In this document: piece by piece, positions 1-6,443 of the stretch
How positions within the stretch are numbered: the stretch's first letter is position 1
Layout of the letters: each line of letters opens with the position of its first letter
Assembly: GCA_027297085.1 (NCBI GenBank)
Contig: JAPUIL010000481.1
Span: 1 to 8,276, forward strand
Length of the DNA: 8,276 nucleotides
DNA from: Verrucomicrobiota bacterium
GTDB lineage: Bacteria; Verrucomicrobiota; Verrucomicrobiia; Opitutales; UBA2995
Direction of reading: 5' to 3'
Made by a program: the position numbers and the translations under genes
Notes under the pieces: model-generated
What the model was told of the DNA's origin: nothing
The model's database searches: none
The model's input: the letters and a program-made list of their open reading frames with translations, nothing else

Positions 1-1091
1 TGGATGTCCTCAACTGAATTCGTAGCAGCTCCCGTTCCGAAGGTCCGCTGCATCCCCAACGCTGTCGGAGAATGGCAAACGCGTGCGCAACCGTCGATGT
101 TGTTCGTGCCGACAATGACGCGGAAGAATTTCTGCATCAGGTAGTTTTCTTCATTCGTACAACGAGCCGAAGAAATACCTGCCAGCGAATCCGGACCAAA
201 TTCATCGCGGTAATACTTAAACTTCGAAGCGATGTAATCATACGCTTCGTCCCAAGTAACCTCTTCGAACTCGCCATCCCGTTTAATCATGGGTGACTGA
301 ATGCGATCCGGGTGATTATAAAACTTAAATGCGTATCGCCCTTTCAGGCAGGTGTGTCCCTGGTTCACTTCGGCGTCGAAAGGAGCTTGAATTCCTGTGA
401 TCTCGCCACCCGCGGTCGCCACATCCAGATTACAACCTACTCCACAATAGTTGCAGACGGTGCGCGTTTTTTGAGTATTTGCGATGGATTTGGATTGGAA
501 AACATCTGAAATCGCAGCGGTTGGACAGGCTTGTGAACAAGCCCCACAACTCACGCAGGGGCTATCTTCAAAACTTTGATCAAATCCCTTGATGATATGG
601 CTATCGAAACCGCGTCCAGCCATACTCAATACAAACTCTCCTTGCACTTCATCGCGGGCACGCACGCAACGATAGCAGTTGATGCATTTGCTGAGGTCGG
701 AAGTCATGTAGGGGTGACTCAAATCCTTTTCAACTTCGAGATGGGTTTCACCATCCGGATATCGAACGCCAGTAATGCCGACACGAGCAGCCACTGTTTG
801 TAGCTCGCAATTTCCATTCACCTCACAGGTCAAACAATCTAGCGGGTGATCAGTTAAGACCAACTCGATAATGTTTTTCCGAAGTCTTTGAATGTTGGGC
901 GAGTCGGTGTAAATATATTGCCCTTCTGCTACGGGAGTGTGGCAGGAAGCAAAAACCTTGGTAGGTCCGTCCTGCTCAAGCGCTACATCCACACTGCACA
1001 CGCGACAGGATCCAAACGGTTCAAGGTTGGGGGCGTCACATAAAGTCGGGATAGAATCAGGCCCAAGCACTCGGCGGGCAAAAGAAATCAT
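1..1091 (-). CDS. Formate dehydrogenase alpha subunit, NuoG-like N-terminal part (partial, N-terminally truncated)
   Basis: Oxidises formate to CO2 at a molybdopterin site and passes electrons through an Fe-S chain. It runs off the left edge; 363 codons are visible. Numbering from the ATG at 1091: a 2Fe-2S ferredoxin domain (C18, C29, C32, C50), a NuoG-type His-Cys3 cluster site (H82, C86, C89, C95), a double 4Fe-4S domain (C136/C139/C142 and C179/C182/C185/C189), and the molybdopterin-domain 4Fe-4S site (C213, C216, C220, C248, then K250). The Mo ligand is Cys339 in CARVCHSPT, so this is a Cys rather than a selenocysteine enzyme. Two oddities. R146 stands where the family has the eighth cysteine of the double cluster. 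The usual first beta strands are missing: homology starts at about 1106 (PAGETMISFAR), and an in-frame TGA at 1124-1122 blocks any longer start. Upstream DNA is a broken esterase. The family call is firm; whether the protein works is doubtful. Confidence 0.9.
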   Translation of the reverse strand, partial: MISFARRVLGPDSIPTLCDAPNLEPFGSCRVCSVDVALEQDGPTKVFASCHTPVAEGQYIYTDSPNIQRLRKNIIELVLTDHPLDCLTCEVNGNCELQTVAARVGITGVRYPDGETHLEVEKDLSHPYMTSDLSKCINCYRCVRARDEVQGEFVLSMAGRGFDSHIIKGFDQSFEDSPCVSCGACSQACPTAAISDVFQSKSIANTQKTRTVCNYCGVGCNLDVATAGGEITGIQAPFDAEVNQGHTCLKGRYAFKFYNHPDRIQSPMIKRDGEFEEVTWDEAYDYIASKFKYYRDEFGPDSLAGISSARCTNEENYLMQKFFRVIVGTNNIDGCARVCHSPTALGMQRTFGTGAATNSVEDI

Positions 1092-1095
1092 GGTC

Positions 1096-1564
1096 TCCCC
1101 AGCCGGATTTACTGAAACCGATCAACAGGCGTCCCTTTACTTCGGGTAGAACCGGGTAACTCTTTTCAACAAGGGGCAAGCACTGTTTTCAGGAAATGAC
1201 TTTCGTCCTGCTTTTCCGGATTCAAATCGTGGTCAGCAAACCACGGCATAGTCGTAAACTCCGACGCTACACATATCAGCTGATGCGTATTGTGGTAATC
1301 GTACTTTTTCATTTCGAGCAGACCGTCCCAAAAACGACGTTCCGCCTCTGCAACAACCGGCAACACATACAGAACGCGGTACTGCTTATTTTTATCCAGT
1401 CGATCAGGCAGAAGCAAACGAACGGTTGTATCACCAACCTGATGGGGCGAAACCAATCGATGAACTCGAAAGCCATCCGAGTCCACCGTAGCCGATTCAT
1501 TAGCCCGACTCCAAGATAGAACTGGCAACAGGATTGTGAGAAGAAGAACGGTAATAACTTTCAT
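1096..1564 (-). pseudogene. Secreted alpha/beta-hydrolase (putative esterase), frameshifted and 3'-truncated
   Basis: The ATG at 1564 opens a signal peptide (MKVITVLLLTILLPVLSWS) followed by an esterase-like domain (VRLLLPDRLDKNKQYRVLYVLP, here split as VRLLLPDRL and QYRVLYVLP, then an FADHDL and ESHFLKTV stretch). The frame closes at a TGA at 1168-1166 after 132 residues. Removing one base near 1174-1180 restores the family sequence: VLPLVEKSYPVLPEVKG, then RLLIGFSKSGWG, whose GFSKSG is the nucleophile elbow (Ser at 1113-1111). After GWG at 1096 the hydrolase sequence stops; family members continue with roughly 150 more residues holding the acid and His. Here the DNA changes to formate dehydrogenase. 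The product cannot be an active hydrolase because the Asp/Glu and His of the triad are gone. Substrate unknown. The remnant identity is well supported; the frameshift could be a sequencing error, but the truncation needs a rearrangement or misassembly. Confidence 0.82.
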
Positions 1565-1610
1565 GCACTGAATTCGAAAGATGGATCAATTGAATCCGGG
1601 TTTGCCTAGA

Positions 1611-1640
1611 ATGGCACTCACATAAGCGGTTTTTTGTCAA
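1611..1640 (-). promoter_or_regulatory. Candidate promoter of the esterase remnant
   Basis: On the minus strand a consensus -35 box TTGACA (1640-1635) is followed after 18 bases by TGCCAT (1616-1611), a weak -10 match. It lies about 50-70 bases before the esterase start. The rest of the 215-base gap up to the stop of the next gene (1565-1779) shows no gene or clear hairpin. Confidence 0.3.
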
Positions 1641-1779
1641 ATATCGAAGCAAGACCGGCTTCGGGGTCATTCCTTGCAATTGTGCATGCCGATGCGGGAT
1701 TTAAGGTTTGACCCCCTCGAAAGGAAATGGACCGTAGAATCGCATATGGAGGCCTTAAGTGAGTGACATTCGGGATTGC

Positions 1780-3402
1780 CTAGTTTTTCAAACGGTTCTC
1801 TAACACGAGTATAGGCGGACCCTCCTTCACCAGTTTCAGGAACTTCTCCTGATGGTTGGCCATCATGCCAACCGGTGAGTAGCCAGCGCCCAAAACGATA
1901 TCCTTATCCCCATCACTATCGATGTCTCCAGAGTCCATCGTCAGCCAACGGCCGTTGTAAGTAGCCGGGTGAGTTTTCGGGGCAAAGGCGAGCAAGCCTG
2001 TTTGTTCTAAGTATACAAAGTTTTCCGGCTTTTCGGGATAAAAGTCCGGATGAAAAGCTATGGCTGCGATATCGAGGTCGCCATCGAGATCGAAGTCTTC
2101 CACTTCGGCCCCATAAACCCCGTACATGGGATAGAAATAGCTCTCTTCGAATTGAAGGTCGCCCTGGTTGAGATAGATGCGGATACCCTGATCACGTTTC
2201 AGAGTGTTGTAAGGATCAGAATCACCATTGTCGCCATTGAGAGTCATAAGATCCATGAGCCCATCGTCATTGAAATCTCTTAACTCGAGACCTGTGTATC
2301 CAAAAGATGGATGCTGCTCCAAAATTATCTTTTGCAAAAAACCGCCGTCTCCTTGATTCAGAAAAATGCTGACGTTTTCCCGGGCGGCACTCATTAGCAC
2401 CACGATATCCAACAAGCCATCTTCATTAAAATCATGTACCTCGCTTTTCACGATACCAGGTTCAGCGCTGAGCATCTGAGGCTCGGGAAGAAAACCTCCA
2501 TGATCTGTATCCCGCTTATAAATCGAAATGTTGCCGGTATAATCACCAAAGCTGCTCACTAGCAGCTCCTCTACCCCATCGTTGTTGAGGTCAGCAAAAG
2601 TGAAGTCTGAAGGTCGGTGGAGGCCTTTCAGCAAAATCTTCAATTTGAAATACACTCCCCCAAGTAGTTTTGCATGCTGCAGTTCTCCAAATCCCTCGCC
2701 AATGTTGGCTGCAAACAGATCGCCGATATTCAAAAGATAAAGCTCGTCGTTTTTTGCCTCTGCTTCCACCAGAAATACACCGGGCGCAGAATGGCGATCG
2801 TGGAACTCCAAATCGCCATCTAACACCGTGAATTGCTCAGCCCGGCTGTCACCAATAAGGAGCAACCCGTTGGTCTCGTCAATATACACCAAAGAAATTA
2901 TAGCAGCTTCCGCTCGGTATTGAGCGGGTTTGACTGCGAACATGCTTGAATCTTCGACTATGATCGGTTTCGGCAGTTGAGGAATCGACTCCTCAGGAGC
3001 ATTGGAGATATAGTAGGTTCTCAAGGCCTGCCATTGCTTATCAGAAATCAAGGGTTGGTCGGGCAGCAACTTGGCGGCCCTCACAAATCCCTCACGCGCT
3101 TCGATGATCCCCATAGTCCGCTCCGAACTGCCTTCAAGGTAGCTGTAGTCTACCACCCCGAGAAAGAACCCCATGTAGGTCAGTAAAAACTCCCAGCTCT
3201 GTTTGGGTAATAGATCCGGCTCGGTGAATTGATGACAAGTGGTGCAATATTGTTGGGCGAGAAGGTGGCCGTCAGGCTTTTCCATACGCACTTCCTTATC
3301 AACCTGACCTGAACAACTTGAGGCGGCTAGAATTAGGCTTAATAAACCAATGATCCGAAGAAACAAATTCCTCTTTTCACTAATGAAGGGACCGAAAATC
3401 AT
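1780..3402 (-). CDS. FG-GAP/VCBS-repeat lipoprotein with an N-terminal CxxCH (haem-like) motif
   Basis: The protein is 540 residues from the ATG at 3402; a TTG at 3423 would add seven. It has a basic/hydrophobic leader and a lipobox-like LAASSC with Cys30, so it is probably a lipoprotein outside the cytoplasm. CTTCH at 53-57 in the context QQYCTTCHQF resembles a single c-type cytochrome haem site, but the rest of a cytochrome domain is not evident. From about residue 260 there are repeated FG-GAP/VCBS blades, each with a Ca-binding DxNxDG-type loop: DLNNDG (271-276), DFNEDG (324-329), DFNDDG (376-381), DFDLDG (436-441) and DIDSDG (493-498), consistent with a beta-propeller. This architecture recurs in Verrucomicrobiota, Planctomycetota and Bacteroidota; its ligand is not known to me. 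It lies 54 bases downstream of higA on the same strand, so read-through is possible. The frame is intact. Domain calls are firm; function is open. Confidence 0.85.
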   Translation of the reverse strand: MIFGPFISEKRNLFLRIIGLLSLILAASSCSGQVDKEVRMEKPDGHLLAQQYCTTCHQFTEPDLLPKQSWEFLLTYMGFFLGVVDYSYLEGSSERTMGIIEAREGFVRAAKLLPDQPLISDKQWQALRTYYISNAPEESIPQLPKPIIVEDSSMFAVKPAQYRAEAAIISLVYIDETNGLLLIGDSRAEQFTVLDGDLEFHDRHSAPGVFLVEAEAKNDELYLLNIGDLFAANIGEGFGELQHAKLLGGVYFKLKILLKGLHRPSDFTFADLNNDGVEELLVSSFGDYTGNISIYKRDTDHGGFLPEPQMLSAEPGIVKSEVHDFNEDGLLDIVVLMSAARENVSIFLNQGDGGFLQKIILEQHPSFGYTGLELRDFNDDGLMDLMTLNGDNGDSDPYNTLKRDQGIRIYLNQGDLQFEESYFYPMYGVYGAEVEDFDLDGDLDIAAIAFHPDFYPEKPENFVYLEQTGLLAFAPKTHPATYNGRWLTMDSGDIDSDGDKDIVLGAGYSPVGMMANHQEKFLKLVKEGPPILVLENRLKN

Positions 3403-3456
3403 ATTTGTTTTTAGTGGCTTCAAAAATAATCGCTAAGATAGATTGCCCAAGGAGTT

Positions 3457-3762
3457 TTAGGAAGCAGTCGCCAAAGGCCTTACCTCTTTTTCAATTGCAG
3501 CTCCCAATTCTTCACGCGCCCTACGCAAGTCATATTCCTTCTGTAAGCCCAGCCAGAATTCTGCGCTCGTCCCAAAGTAACGAGATAAACGTAACGCCGT
3601 ATCCGGAGTAATTGCCCTGGCTCCTTTGATGATAGCGGTGATACGGCTGTGTGGAATTCCAGTGTCCGTGGCCAATCGATACTGAGTAATATTCAATTCA
3701 TCGAGAAACTCCTGTCTAAGAATGGTTCCCGGATGTGGAAATTTTAGTTTAGTAGTGCTCAT
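3457..3762 (-). CDS. higA: HigA-family antitoxin, XRE-type helix-turn-helix
   Basis: 101 residues. The N-terminal PHPGTILRQEFLDEL is the HigA/VapI signature. A helix-turn-helix follows at about residues 25-50 (NITQYRLATDTGI, then SRITAIIKG), and then the family tail ALRLSRYFGTSAEFWLGLQ (residues 56-74). It would neutralise the HigB toxin encoded just upstream and repress the shared promoter by binding an operator. The toxin-first order and the 22-base gap are typical of higBA. AGGA lies 11 bases before the ATG at 3762 and is a reasonable ribosome site. The frame is intact and length is normal. Confidence 0.93.
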   Translation of the reverse strand: MSTTKLKFPHPGTILRQEFLDELNITQYRLATDTGIPHSRITAIIKGARAITPDTALRLSRYFGTSAEFWLGLQKEYDLRRAREELGAAIEKEVRPLATAS

Positions 3763-3784
3763 AACAAATGGTTCCTATCTGTGC

Positions 3785-4066
3785 TTAATGGTAATCTGTA
3801 ATTTCGACTTCATAGACGTCGCCGTTTTCCCATCGGAAACAGATGCGCCATTGCTGGTTAATTCGAATACTAAATTGACCTCTTCGATTTCCAGAAAGAG
3901 CTTCCAGCCTATTTGATGGAGGAATTCGAAGATCATTGAGGTCATTGGACTGGCTGAGCATCGCAAGCTTGTTCAATGCTCGTTGTTGAATAGTTCCGGG
4001 TAGTTTTCGAGATCGCTGCTGATTCCATATTTTTTCTGTTTCATTATCGGCGAAACTCTTAATCAC
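3785..4066 (-). CDS. higB: HigB-family toxin (RelE/ParE fold, ribosome-dependent mRNA interferase)
   Basis: 93 residues from a GTG start at 4066. That start gives MIKSFADNETEKIWNQQRS, which matches the family's conserved beginning (IKSF..kETEKiw...RSrkLP), with AAGG just upstream. The C-terminal half has the RelE/ParE-like strands SIRINQQWRICFRW (66-79) and DVYEVEITDYH (83-93); R68, W73, R74 and the terminal YH are positions usually kept in this family. By family it would cleave ribosome-bound mRNA when free of HigA. It lies 22 bases before higA in one operon, with two direct repeats upstream of the start that may be the HigA operator. The gene is intact. Confidence 0.92.
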   Translation of the reverse strand: MIKSFADNETEKIWNQQRSRKLPGTIQQRALNKLAMLSQSNDLNDLRIPPSNRLEALSGNRRGQFSIRINQQWRICFRWENGDVYEVEITDYH

Positions 4067-4082
4067 ACCTTTAGACTCACAC

Positions 4083-4116
4083 TATTTACGCATGGCGTCA
4101 ATAAATATTTACGCAT
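4083..4116 (-). promoter_or_regulatory. Candidate HigA operator/promoter: 11-bp direct repeat upstream of higB
   Basis: TATTTACGCAT occurs exactly twice, at 4083-4093 and 4106-4116. The copies are 23 bases apart start to start (about two helix turns), in the same orientation, and begin 16 bases upstream of the higB GTG. On the minus strand a TTGACG (4102-4097) lies between the two copies and could be a -35 box; no good -10 was found at the usual distance. Paired repeats at this place fit autoregulation by an XRE antitoxin. Binding is inferred. Confidence 0.45.
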
Positions 4117-4132
4117 CACGTTCATACCCCAA

Positions 4133-4426
4133 ATGGTTCTTAGAATTGATTTGCCCATAGCGTTTTCAAAAGGCGACGGTTGGGGACACATTACCTCAGG
4201 TAGCCCCATAGCCGTAAATCAGTATATTTTCTTCTCCACCATGATCGGAACAACTTACGTGGTTGATTCTCTTGTGCCGAATTTTGATGAGTCGGCTTTA
4301 GTTTCGATAAACGATTTAGGACCCGCGGGAGAAACGTGGAGTTTGAGTACGCTCAGCTACTCAAATGGAAAAATGTTTCACCGCGGTCTTAAGCACATTG
4401 TTTGCATCGGCCATTCCGCTCAATAA
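4133..4426 (+). pseudogene. Orphan C-terminal fragment of a PQQ-like beta-propeller protein
   Basis: The frame encodes 97 residues that read as the last blades of a larger protein: GWGHITSGSPIAV, YIFFSTMIGTTYVVD, ALVSINDLGPAGETWSL and LSYSNGKMFHRGLK, ending at TAA 4424-4426. The 'G(S/T)PIAV...YFTT..GTTYV' and 'DLGPAGETWSL..LSY..G...R..K' patterns recall C-termini of PQQ-like beta-propeller proteins several hundred residues long. There is no signal peptide, ribosome site or propeller start. The ATG at 4133 is probably just an internal methionine: the frame stays open upstream into the higB promoter, but the sequence there no longer resembles the family. The likely reading is a gene remnant whose 5' part was lost when the higBA segment arrived. 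Its stop overlaps, tail to tail, the stop of the epimerase gene. The family call is from memory of the motif style and moderately sure. Confidence 0.55.
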
Positions 4427-5277
4427 CTCATTGCGCGCGGGGTGGCGGGCGGTCTTGAATCACTTTCCATGTGCGTCTTGAAAAAGGCTTTCGCGCCTTC
4501 GACCAATTCCGTCGGGTCTTCCTGAAACGCCTTACTGTCAGTTTCGATGGCAATGACGCCTTTCCAGGCCGTCCTTTTCATTTCATCAAACAGAGCAATG
4601 AATCCAGCGTCTCCTTCACCAATCAGGGTGTCGACCGGAACGGGTTTTCCGTCCTTTTGCTCAACTTTCTTATCCTTGAAATGCATATCGCTAACCCGGC
4701 CATTGTATCCTTTGTAGGTCTCCAAAGGATCGTGTCCCGCGGCGACTACCCAACCAATGTCCATGCACACGCCGATGCGAGGATCGCGAGCTGCAAGGAC
4801 TTCCTTCACCGTGGCAGGGTTTCCATAGACGGTACCGGTGCCATGATTGTGAATCGCAAGCTTGATGTCGTACTCTTTCACCAATTCTTCCAGATTGTCC
4901 CACTCGGCCATATTCTTCGGTTCGACCACAACAACCTCCATGCCAAACAGCTTGGCCACTTCGAACAGCTTACGGTTCTCTTCCTTGTCCATGGAAGTTC
5001 TGCTAACACCGATTGAATAGGCAACCACACCATTCTGCTCCAGAAACGCTTTCTTGCGTAGGTTCTCCTCTTCGGGAGCAGCCGGATCGATATGCCCACG
5101 AAAGAACTCAACATATTTGATCCCGCTCTTGGCAGCGAAGAGCACCGTCTCCTCGAAACTCATATTGCGACAAGTCCAAGACTGAAGCCCAAGCTCCACT
5201 TGAGCATTATCAGTCTTTTCAGAAGAACAGGCTACGAACAGAAAGGATATCAAAGATAGGAATAGAATTTTTTTCAT
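4420..5277 (-). CDS. Sugar phosphate isomerase/epimerase-like TIM-barrel lipoprotein
   Basis: 285 residues from the ATG at 5277. A lipoprotein signal peptide (MKKILFLSLISFLFVAC, Cys17) puts it in the periplasm or on a membrane face. The rest is a xylose-isomerase-like TIM barrel (AP endonuclease 2 family): LGLQSWTCR (29-37) and GIKYVEFFRG (52-61) as first strands, VVVVEP with E119, IHNHG (H143, H145), CMDIGW with D173, DMHFKD with H199, and AIETD with E245. E119, D173, H199 and E245 fit the divalent-metal Glu/Asp/His/Glu set of this family; the D-to-H spacing of 26 is the usual one. Substrate is probably a sugar or cyclitol derivative but cannot be named. The last ~12 residues (RPPATPRAMSY region) look like an unstructured tail running over the stop of the opposing propeller fragment. 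The gene seems monocistronic, with its own candidate promoter. Confidence 0.87.
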   Translation of the reverse strand: MKKILFLSLISFLFVACSSEKTDNAQVELGLQSWTCRNMSFEETVLFAAKSGIKYVEFFRGHIDPAAPEEENLRKKAFLEQNGVVAYSIGVSRTSMDKEENRKLFEVAKLFGMEVVVVEPKNMAEWDNLEELVKEYDIKLAIHNHGTGTVYGNPATVKEVLAARDPRIGVCMDIGWVVAAGHDPLETYKGYNGRVSDMHFKDKKVEQKDGKPVPVDTLIGEGDAGFIALFDEMKRTAWKGVIAIETDSKAFQEDPTELVEGAKAFFKTHMESDSRPPATPRAMSY

Positions 5278-5298
5278 AGTATTTCTGTAAGGCTACTG

Positions 5299-5327
5299 AT
5301 TGAACGCGGCCAAACTTCAGGAGACAA
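5299..5327 (-). promoter_or_regulatory. Candidate promoter of the epimerase-like lipoprotein gene
   Basis: On the minus strand TTGTCT (5327-5322) and TTCAAT (5304-5299) are 17 bases apart, each matching four of six consensus positions. A -10 box 22 bases before the ATG would give a very short leader. No strong Shine-Dalgarno is seen (only AGAAA). Confidence 0.33.
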
Positions 5328-5332
5328 TAACG

Positions 5333-5352
5333 AAAAAAGGGACGGCCCCTTT
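5333..5352 (-). terminator. Rho-independent terminator downstream of the RAYT transposase
   Basis: Read on the minus strand, AAAGGG (5352-5347), a five-base loop and CCCTTT (5341-5336) form a hairpin that runs straight into further T residues (5335-5333). It lies about 25 bases after the transposase stop and just before the epimerase promoter, so it would insulate the two minus-strand genes. The stem could also be part of a REP-like end structure. Confidence 0.55.
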
Positions 5353-5374
5353 ATTTTCCTCGGCAGCAAAAAAT

Positions 5375-5389
5375 GGGTCAGGAGTTAAT
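5375..5389 (+). repeat. Left inverted repeat of the RAYT unit
   Basis: GGGTCAGGAGTTAAT, the exact reverse complement of 6399-6413. It overlaps the last codons and stop of the transposase gene. Confidence 0.8.
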
Positions 5390-6358
5390 CTTTGTACTCA
5401 ATTTCTTGTAGTGCCTTTTTGCTGAGCCTCTCTCGCCCGAAAACATGCCGGCAACGTTGCGGCTCACAGCCGATGCCGCTCCCATGTTGAGCCGGGCGCT
5501 TATCCAACCATTGGCGCAGAGAAGGCGCTTCTTGAGCAATCCGGCTATGGCCACCTTCCAATCAGCGGACTTCAGATCGGACTCCACCTCCGCCGCTCCT
5601 TTTCCCAGAATCCGCAGGCACTCTTCCAACTGCTCCTCCCACAGAAGTTCCCTCACCTCGGCGTAGTCTTTTTCGCCAAGGAAAATATCTGCCTTCCTTC
5701 GCTTCTCGGCCTCCACGACCGTCCGCTTAAATTCTTTCGTTCCTAAAGCCCAGCCACGGCTCATCAAGTCGAACTTCAAGTCCTTGCGAGCCCCTTCGTC
5801 CGAGCTCAGCCAGTCCAGGTACTCTTCGTACTTGCTGCGACCGTACACCGTGTCCGTCAGCCCTCCTGCACCATCCAGAGCCATAGATACGTCCAGGAAA
5901 GCAGGACGGCTCCGAGGCCGACGGAGATACCAATAGCTGCTGAATGGGTAATCCTTCAATCCACGAACATCGCACAACCCGGCTCTGACCGGATTGAGGT
6001 GAATATAAGCACACAGTCCACTCAGATGATTCTCTTCAAGTAATATACTCTTAAAGCGGCCTTGGAAGAGAGCTCCGCGCTCCTTTCGGAAACGGTTGAA
6101 ACGGGTCGCAAACACCCCCTGAAGCCATTTCATACCTGCGCTCAGGTTTGGTTCCGGCGTCTCCAGCGCCAAGTGGTAATGATTACCCATGATGCAAAAG
6201 GCATGCAAAATCCAACCCGCGCTCTCGCACGCCTCGAAGAGGCACTTTCGGAAAGAGCGCCTGGCTCCCTCCTCTTCAAAAATATAACTGCGGTAGTTGC
6301 CGCGGTTCAGTACATGGTAGACCGCACCGGGATACTCGAAACGAAGGGACCTGGGCAT
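5378..6358 (-). CDS. REP-associated tyrosine transposase (RAYT, Y1/HUH superfamily) with a C-terminal DNA-binding-like domain
   Basis: 325 residues from the ATG at 6358, which gives the standard family start MPRSLRFEYPGAVYHVLNRG; a TTG at 6388 would add ten residues. The catalytic parts are the HUH pair in GNHYHLAL (H60, H62) and the likely nucleophile Y118 in AYIHLNPVRAG. GALFQGRFKS (95-104) and YPFSSYWYL are further family landmarks. The protein is longer than short TnpA-REP proteins. Its C-terminal ~60 residues (GWISARLNMG then SAVSRNV) resemble the small DNA-binding tail often found in RAYTs of Verrucomicrobiota and Planctomycetota. RAYTs nick single-stranded REP hairpins and mobilise REP-type elements. 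The frame is intact. The gene lies inside perfect inverted repeats and is followed by a terminator. Codon use is more G+C rich than in the flanking toxin-antitoxin genes, consistent with separate origin. Confidence 0.92.
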   Translation of the reverse strand: MPRSLRFEYPGAVYHVLNRGNYRSYIFEEEGARRSFRKCLFEACESAGWILHAFCIMGNHYHLALETPEPNLSAGMKWLQGVFATRFNRFRKERGALFQGRFKSILLEENHLSGLCAYIHLNPVRAGLCDVRGLKDYPFSSYWYLRRPRSRPAFLDVSMALDGAGGLTDTVYGRSKYEEYLDWLSSDEGARKDLKFDLMSRGWALGTKEFKRTVVEAEKRRKADIFLGEKDYAEVRELLWEEQLEECLRILGKGAAEVESDLKSADWKVAIAGLLKKRLLCANGWISARLNMGAASAVSRNVAGMFSGERGSAKRHYKKLSTKINS

Positions 6359-6398
6359 AACGTCAGGATTGCAGTGCCAGAGATACAATTAGTCAATA

Positions 6399-6413
6399 AT
6401 TAACTCCTGACCC
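6399..6413 (-). repeat. Right inverted repeat of the RAYT unit
   Basis: ATTAACTCCTGACCC, the exact reverse complement of 5375-5389, about 40 bases upstream of the transposase ATG on the minus strand. Confidence 0.8.
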
Positions 6414-6443
6414 CTGCTTTAGATGTGACCCCTGCTTTAGATG
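6408..6443. repeat. Perfect 18-bp tandem duplication at the right RAYT end
   Basis: TGACCCCTGCTTTAGATG occupies 6408-6425 and again 6426-6443 with no gap. The first copy shares its TGACCC with the right inverted repeat. A facing GGGTCA follows at 6455-6460, so the second copy can pair TGACCC/GGGTCA around a 23-base interior. Confidence 0.8.

Larger units (their letters stand above)
5375..6413 (-). mobile_element. RAYT element unit bounded by perfect 15-bp inverted repeats
   Basis: GGGTCAGGAGTTAAT at 5375-5389 is repeated in exact inverted form at 6399-6413; with two mismatches the match extends to 20 bases inward (18/20). The pair encloses the transposase gene so tightly that the left repeat contains its stop codon (TGA, 5380-5378). 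No target-site duplication is visible, as expected for HUH/Y1 transposition. A related imperfect palindrome lies at 7519-7546. Confidence 0.7.

Noticed and set aside
72..1149. Several plus-strand open frames of 65-75 codons across the left end
   Set aside because: They lie opposite the formate dehydrogenase frame, whose cluster motifs are unmistakable, and they show no family motifs of their own.
1057..1564. A possible esterase-formate dehydrogenase fusion protein
   Set aside because: The esterase start, the esterase elbow segment and the formate dehydrogenase occupy three different reading frames; the elbow frame hits a TGA at 1059-1057 and the dehydrogenase frame has a TGA at 1124-1122.
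1695..1715. A GGTTTGACCCCC stretch resembling the RAYT end motif
   Set aside because: Only the TGACCCC core is shared, without AGGA/TCCT or a facing arm, so it is not convincing as a REP copy.
4471..5016. A 181-codon plus-strand open frame
   Set aside because: It is the antisense shadow of the epimerase-like gene, which has a lipobox, TIM-barrel strands and the metal-ligand set.
5727..6403. Open frames of 95 and 113 codons on both strands inside the RAYT
   Set aside because: Out-of-frame shadows of the transposase; they lack ribosome sites and motifs.
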